56,064 nt of DNA from an uncultured Christensenella sp. (GTDB lineage Bacteria > Bacillota > Clostridia > Christensenellales > Borkfalkiaceae), in assembly GCA_910585595.1 (NCBI GenBank), contig CAJUET010000015.1, forward strand, positions 1 through 56,064. Direction: 5' to 3'. How positions within the stretch are numbered: position 1 is the first letter of the stretch; each line of letters starts with the position of its first letter. The notes beneath the pieces were generated by a model, which made no database searches, was not told where the DNA came from, and saw only the letters and a list, made by a program, of their open reading frames with translations. This document shows positions 55,101 through 56,064 of the stretch, piece after piece. The position numbers and the translations under genes are program-made.

Positions 55101-55695
55101 CGCTCCTGCCGAAGACAACAAAGACATGTCGAAGATCATGGAAGAACTCCGCGCTTTGAAAGAAGCACAGGCGAATGCGGGAAATACGACCGTCAACTAT
55201 ATGCAGGACGATTCAAACAAGCAAGAGCTTTCCGAATTCGAAAAGCGCATGACGGATCTTATCAAGTCTCAGCAGAAAAAGGACGAACCCGCAAAGAAGC
55301 GCGAACCCACGGCTTTCGAAAAACGCATGGCAGAGCTTGCCGCGAAAAAAGCGGCGGCGGCAGCGGCAAAGTCAAACGAGCCGGAAGCGCCTAAACCTGC
55401 TCCCAAGCCTGTAGCTCCGGAACCCGCACCCGTTTCCAACGAACCTGCTAAATACAACACCAATCAGGTATACGATCCGTTCATTTCCACGCTTACGACG
55501 TCGGAGATCAATGAGTTCGGCGACGTGTTTATCGCAGATAAATACGGCGTGCTCTCCTATATGCCTGCATACGTGATCGGCGGCGACAACAAGTCCTTCT
55601 TTAACAAGATGTTCATCAGCTTGGGAAAAGTTCGCAGTCACATCTCCCAGCCGTTGCTTGATAAACTCTTCAAGTATATGCGCGCCCCTCACTGA
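52156..55695 (+). CDS. Large polytopic membrane protein with 33-residue repeats and a long Ala/Glu/Arg coiled coil
   Basis: The 1179-residue protein is not one I recognise. Order of parts: Met/Gly/Asn/Pro-rich head with MGMPNMG-like units (1-60); Lys-rich stretch (75-95); about eight hydrophobic helices (97-400); Lys-rich stretch; Gln-rich segment (455-510); five tandem 33-34-residue repeats starting DDSETKAALEKLA (about 525-690); a coiled coil of about 320 residues made of EARAEAERQ-type units (690-1015); Pro/Ala linker; and a compact C-terminal domain of about 70 residues (YDPFISTLTTSEINEFGDVF...). The ATG at 52156 has GGAG 6 bases upstream; a TTG at 52144 is in frame but overlaps that site. 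Single-gene unit with a perfect promoter and a terminator. A structural scaffold tied to the membrane is the simplest guess; TolA-like and septal-anchor roles are alternatives. Confidence 0.85.
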   Translation: MDENRNNGMNGMGGMYPNMGMPNMGAPGVPGGMNQYMNGMGMNPNMGMNPNMNVSGMTQPPAPDANGKTSSTAIVAKETKKNNAADKNKKKKKPNVAANIFAVLLFLLMAGGLFIGMAGTFLTPSSLYLPSAVENTTLKGSLAGIVYDGFWNIGGYIDKTCVDFTSLGGIMSALANLLPAISLLILAICIVYALIATLIALFSRMNGLRALQIISSCMLVGYGGCGFLTLVFGAPDYGALALAGVGFLVAFITTMIAHKQIGVLNAFISLLSIAATALFALPSSPLRAYALEYSVETADIVAQIVGLAALGILYLNLLVTTARICAKKGKIFDLIFRILLFGALTTVFVMAMLSKQFDLFEMFLPAICSVGAPALALIALIFAIVIVCLPKILEKKKAKKEGKEIEKKDKKDKKKGKIEEVTDEQRPMNPVPAYAIANGVTEPNMTQQAALPQPMVQQQQQKPAQKTKQSKKELKQQQQMQTPSFAQQPQRAPMRRPRANDDNYSKGATSFKVPFYTGSNKPPQDDSETKAALEKLAAEMRAMKDAQNNPTTVNVTQDDSETKAALEKLAEEMRAMKDAQNNPSTVYMTSDDNATRTALVQLSEQIRSIQNAQSNPGISITAQDDYATKMMLAQLSEQIRNMQNAQTSKSLIGISTQEDSATRAALEQLAAELREVKAAQAKAEEERRQAEEEKAEAERKAQDEARIAEAERIAAEARAEAERIQKEAEAKAEQARLEAAKATEEERRKLEEERRALEAERQAAEEARLEAERKAQAAREEAERRAAEAKAEAERQAAERRAEAERQAQEEARLEAERKAAEARAEAERMQREAEEARAEAARQAAEARAEAERIQKEAEEARAEAARQAQEARAAAQAEAERQAAEARAEAARQAQEARAAAQAEAERQAAEHRKQLEEERQKLEAARLEAERQAEEQRKQLEEERQKLEAARLEAEQKRKDELEQLKQELRNMKDAQAQPAPAEDNKDMSKIMEELRALKEAQANAGNTTVNYMQDDSNKQELSEFEKRMTDLIKSQQKKDEPAKKREPTAFEKRMAELAAKKAAAAAAKSNEPEAPKPAPKPVAPEPAPVSNEPAKYNTNQVYDPFISTLTTSEINEFGDVFIADKYGVLSYMPAYVIGGDNKSFFNKMFISLGKVRSHISQPLLDKLFKYMRAPH
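53728..54225 (+). repeat. Five in-frame tandem repeats of 99-102 bp
   Basis: Copies begin at 53728, 53827, 53926, 54025 and 54127. Copies 1 and 2 are almost identical at DNA level; copies 3-5 are diverged. Each encodes (D/E)D-x-x-T-(K/R)-x-x-L-x-x-L-x-x-(E/Q)-(M/I/L)-R, then an Asn/Gln-rich turn and a Thr/Val strand-like segment. Confidence 0.88.
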
Positions 55696-55791
55696 CCAAA
55701 CAAAGTTATTTAAAAAAGAAACGCTTAAAGCGCACTTCCCATAGGGAATAAAAAAACTAAATTTTTAAAAGTTGCACTTTCAAGCGAGGAC

Positions 55792-55825
55792 AAAAGCTCT
55801 CGAACATATCGTTCGAGAGCTTTTT
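55792..55825. terminator. Terminator of the large coiled-coil gene
   Basis: AAAAGCTCTCGAAC/GTTCGAGAGCTTTTT with loop ATATC. The 96 bases between it and the stop codon show only a small TTCCC/GGGAA hairpin. Confidence 0.92.
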
Positions 55826-55870
55826 ACTACAAATTATTTAGAAAGATAAAATGAAATTTATAAGACTTGT

Positions 55871-56064
55871 TTAATTTTTATATATTATAATTGTGCAATC
55901 TTTTTCAAAACGAAAATTCGCCCATTTTCTTCCTATTTGCCGCACAAAATAGTATTCATCGTTCGGAAATATCTGTTTTGTCAAAAATCGTAACAGGTTT
56001 AGCGCATCAGCAGATTCGTTCAACACGATTTCACGCGTACTCCATCCGTCTGTTACAGGTGAAT
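55871..56064 (-). CDS. C-terminal part of an unidentified protein, cut by the right edge
   Basis: A minus-strand frame is open from the window end to a TAA at 55871-55873 and encodes 63 residues (SPVTDGWSTREIV...RFEKDCTIIIYKN). Codon use and the mix of hydrophobic and charged residues look protein-like. Family not recognised. It is convergent with the large coiled-coil gene. Confidence 0.5.
   Translation of the reverse strand, partial: SPVTDGWSTREIVLNESADALNLLRFLTKQIFPNDEYYFVRQIGRKWANFRFEKDCTIIIYKN

Noticed and set aside
1..56064. tRNA, rRNA, insertion sequences, attachment sites
   Set aside because: No cloverleaf-like segments, rRNA motifs, transposase-like proteins or flanking inverted repeats were seen on reading both strands; a covariance-model scan would be needed to exclude a missed tRNA.

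Overview
The window looks like a core-genome segment of a spore-forming, low-to-mid GC member of the Bacillota (class Clostridia), probably an uncultured gut lineage. The evidence is: Firmicutes gene orders (ispG, a polC-locus gene, rimP, nusA, ylxR, ylxQ, infB, rbfA; and ftsK, rimO, pgsA, cinA, recA with rny nearby), CotF-like spore coat genes, RNase Y, FMN and tetrahydrofolate riboswitches with ECF-type vitamin transporters, and consensus sigma-A promoters. I cannot fix the genus from the sequence. No rRNA, tRNA, CRISPR array, IS element or prophage was recognised.

Layout. (1) 1-5050: one minus-strand operon, tsaE-tsaB-rimI-hydrolase-murF-ddl (tRNA t6A synthesis, protein N-acetylation, peptidoglycan precursor synthesis). 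(2) 5061-6520: an FMN-riboswitch-controlled riboflavin transporter, then a small AT-rich Xre regulator divergent from a 59-codon gene, with two operator-like palindromes between them. (3) 6520-11094: a type IIA topoisomerase pair (parE-parC type). (4) 11130-22963: a twelve-gene minus-strand cluster from nrdR and ispG to an endonuclease IV-like gene. It carries translation, transcription and RNA-turnover genes. The gene at the polC position is cut down to an exonuclease-only protein, and rimP-nusA has its own promoter and attenuator-like leader. (5) 23031-28013: YitT-family protein, a Cys/Asn/Gly-rich small protein, rny, and a GH1 glycosidase. (6) 28014-37566: ftsK-rimO-pgsA-cinA-recA-nadE. (7) 37616-43613: lgt-pncB-coiled-coil gene-lspA-rluD-pyrR, all overlapping, preceded by a tetrahydrofolate-riboswitch-controlled folate transporter. 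(8) 43618-51925: a mosaic of short transcription units on both strands: a YetF-like membrane protein, a lipoprotein whose promoter spacer holds a G9 tract, spore coat genes, nth, a DUF3343/cysteine desulfurase pair, small proteins, an S41 protease and a PucR/CdaR-type regulator. (9) 52058-55825: a perfect consensus promoter driving a 1179-residue polytopic membrane protein with 33-residue repeats and a very long Ala/Glu/Arg coiled coil.

Points that stand out: the polymerase-less PolC-locus protein; the large repeat protein; a candidate phase-variable promoter; a recurring arrangement in which a sigma-A -10 box sits 5-9 nt before an AUG with no Shine-Dalgarno (leaderless mRNA); and a MurF whose usual N-terminal domain is replaced by membrane helices. 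Functional calls are from reading motifs by eye; no database search was run.
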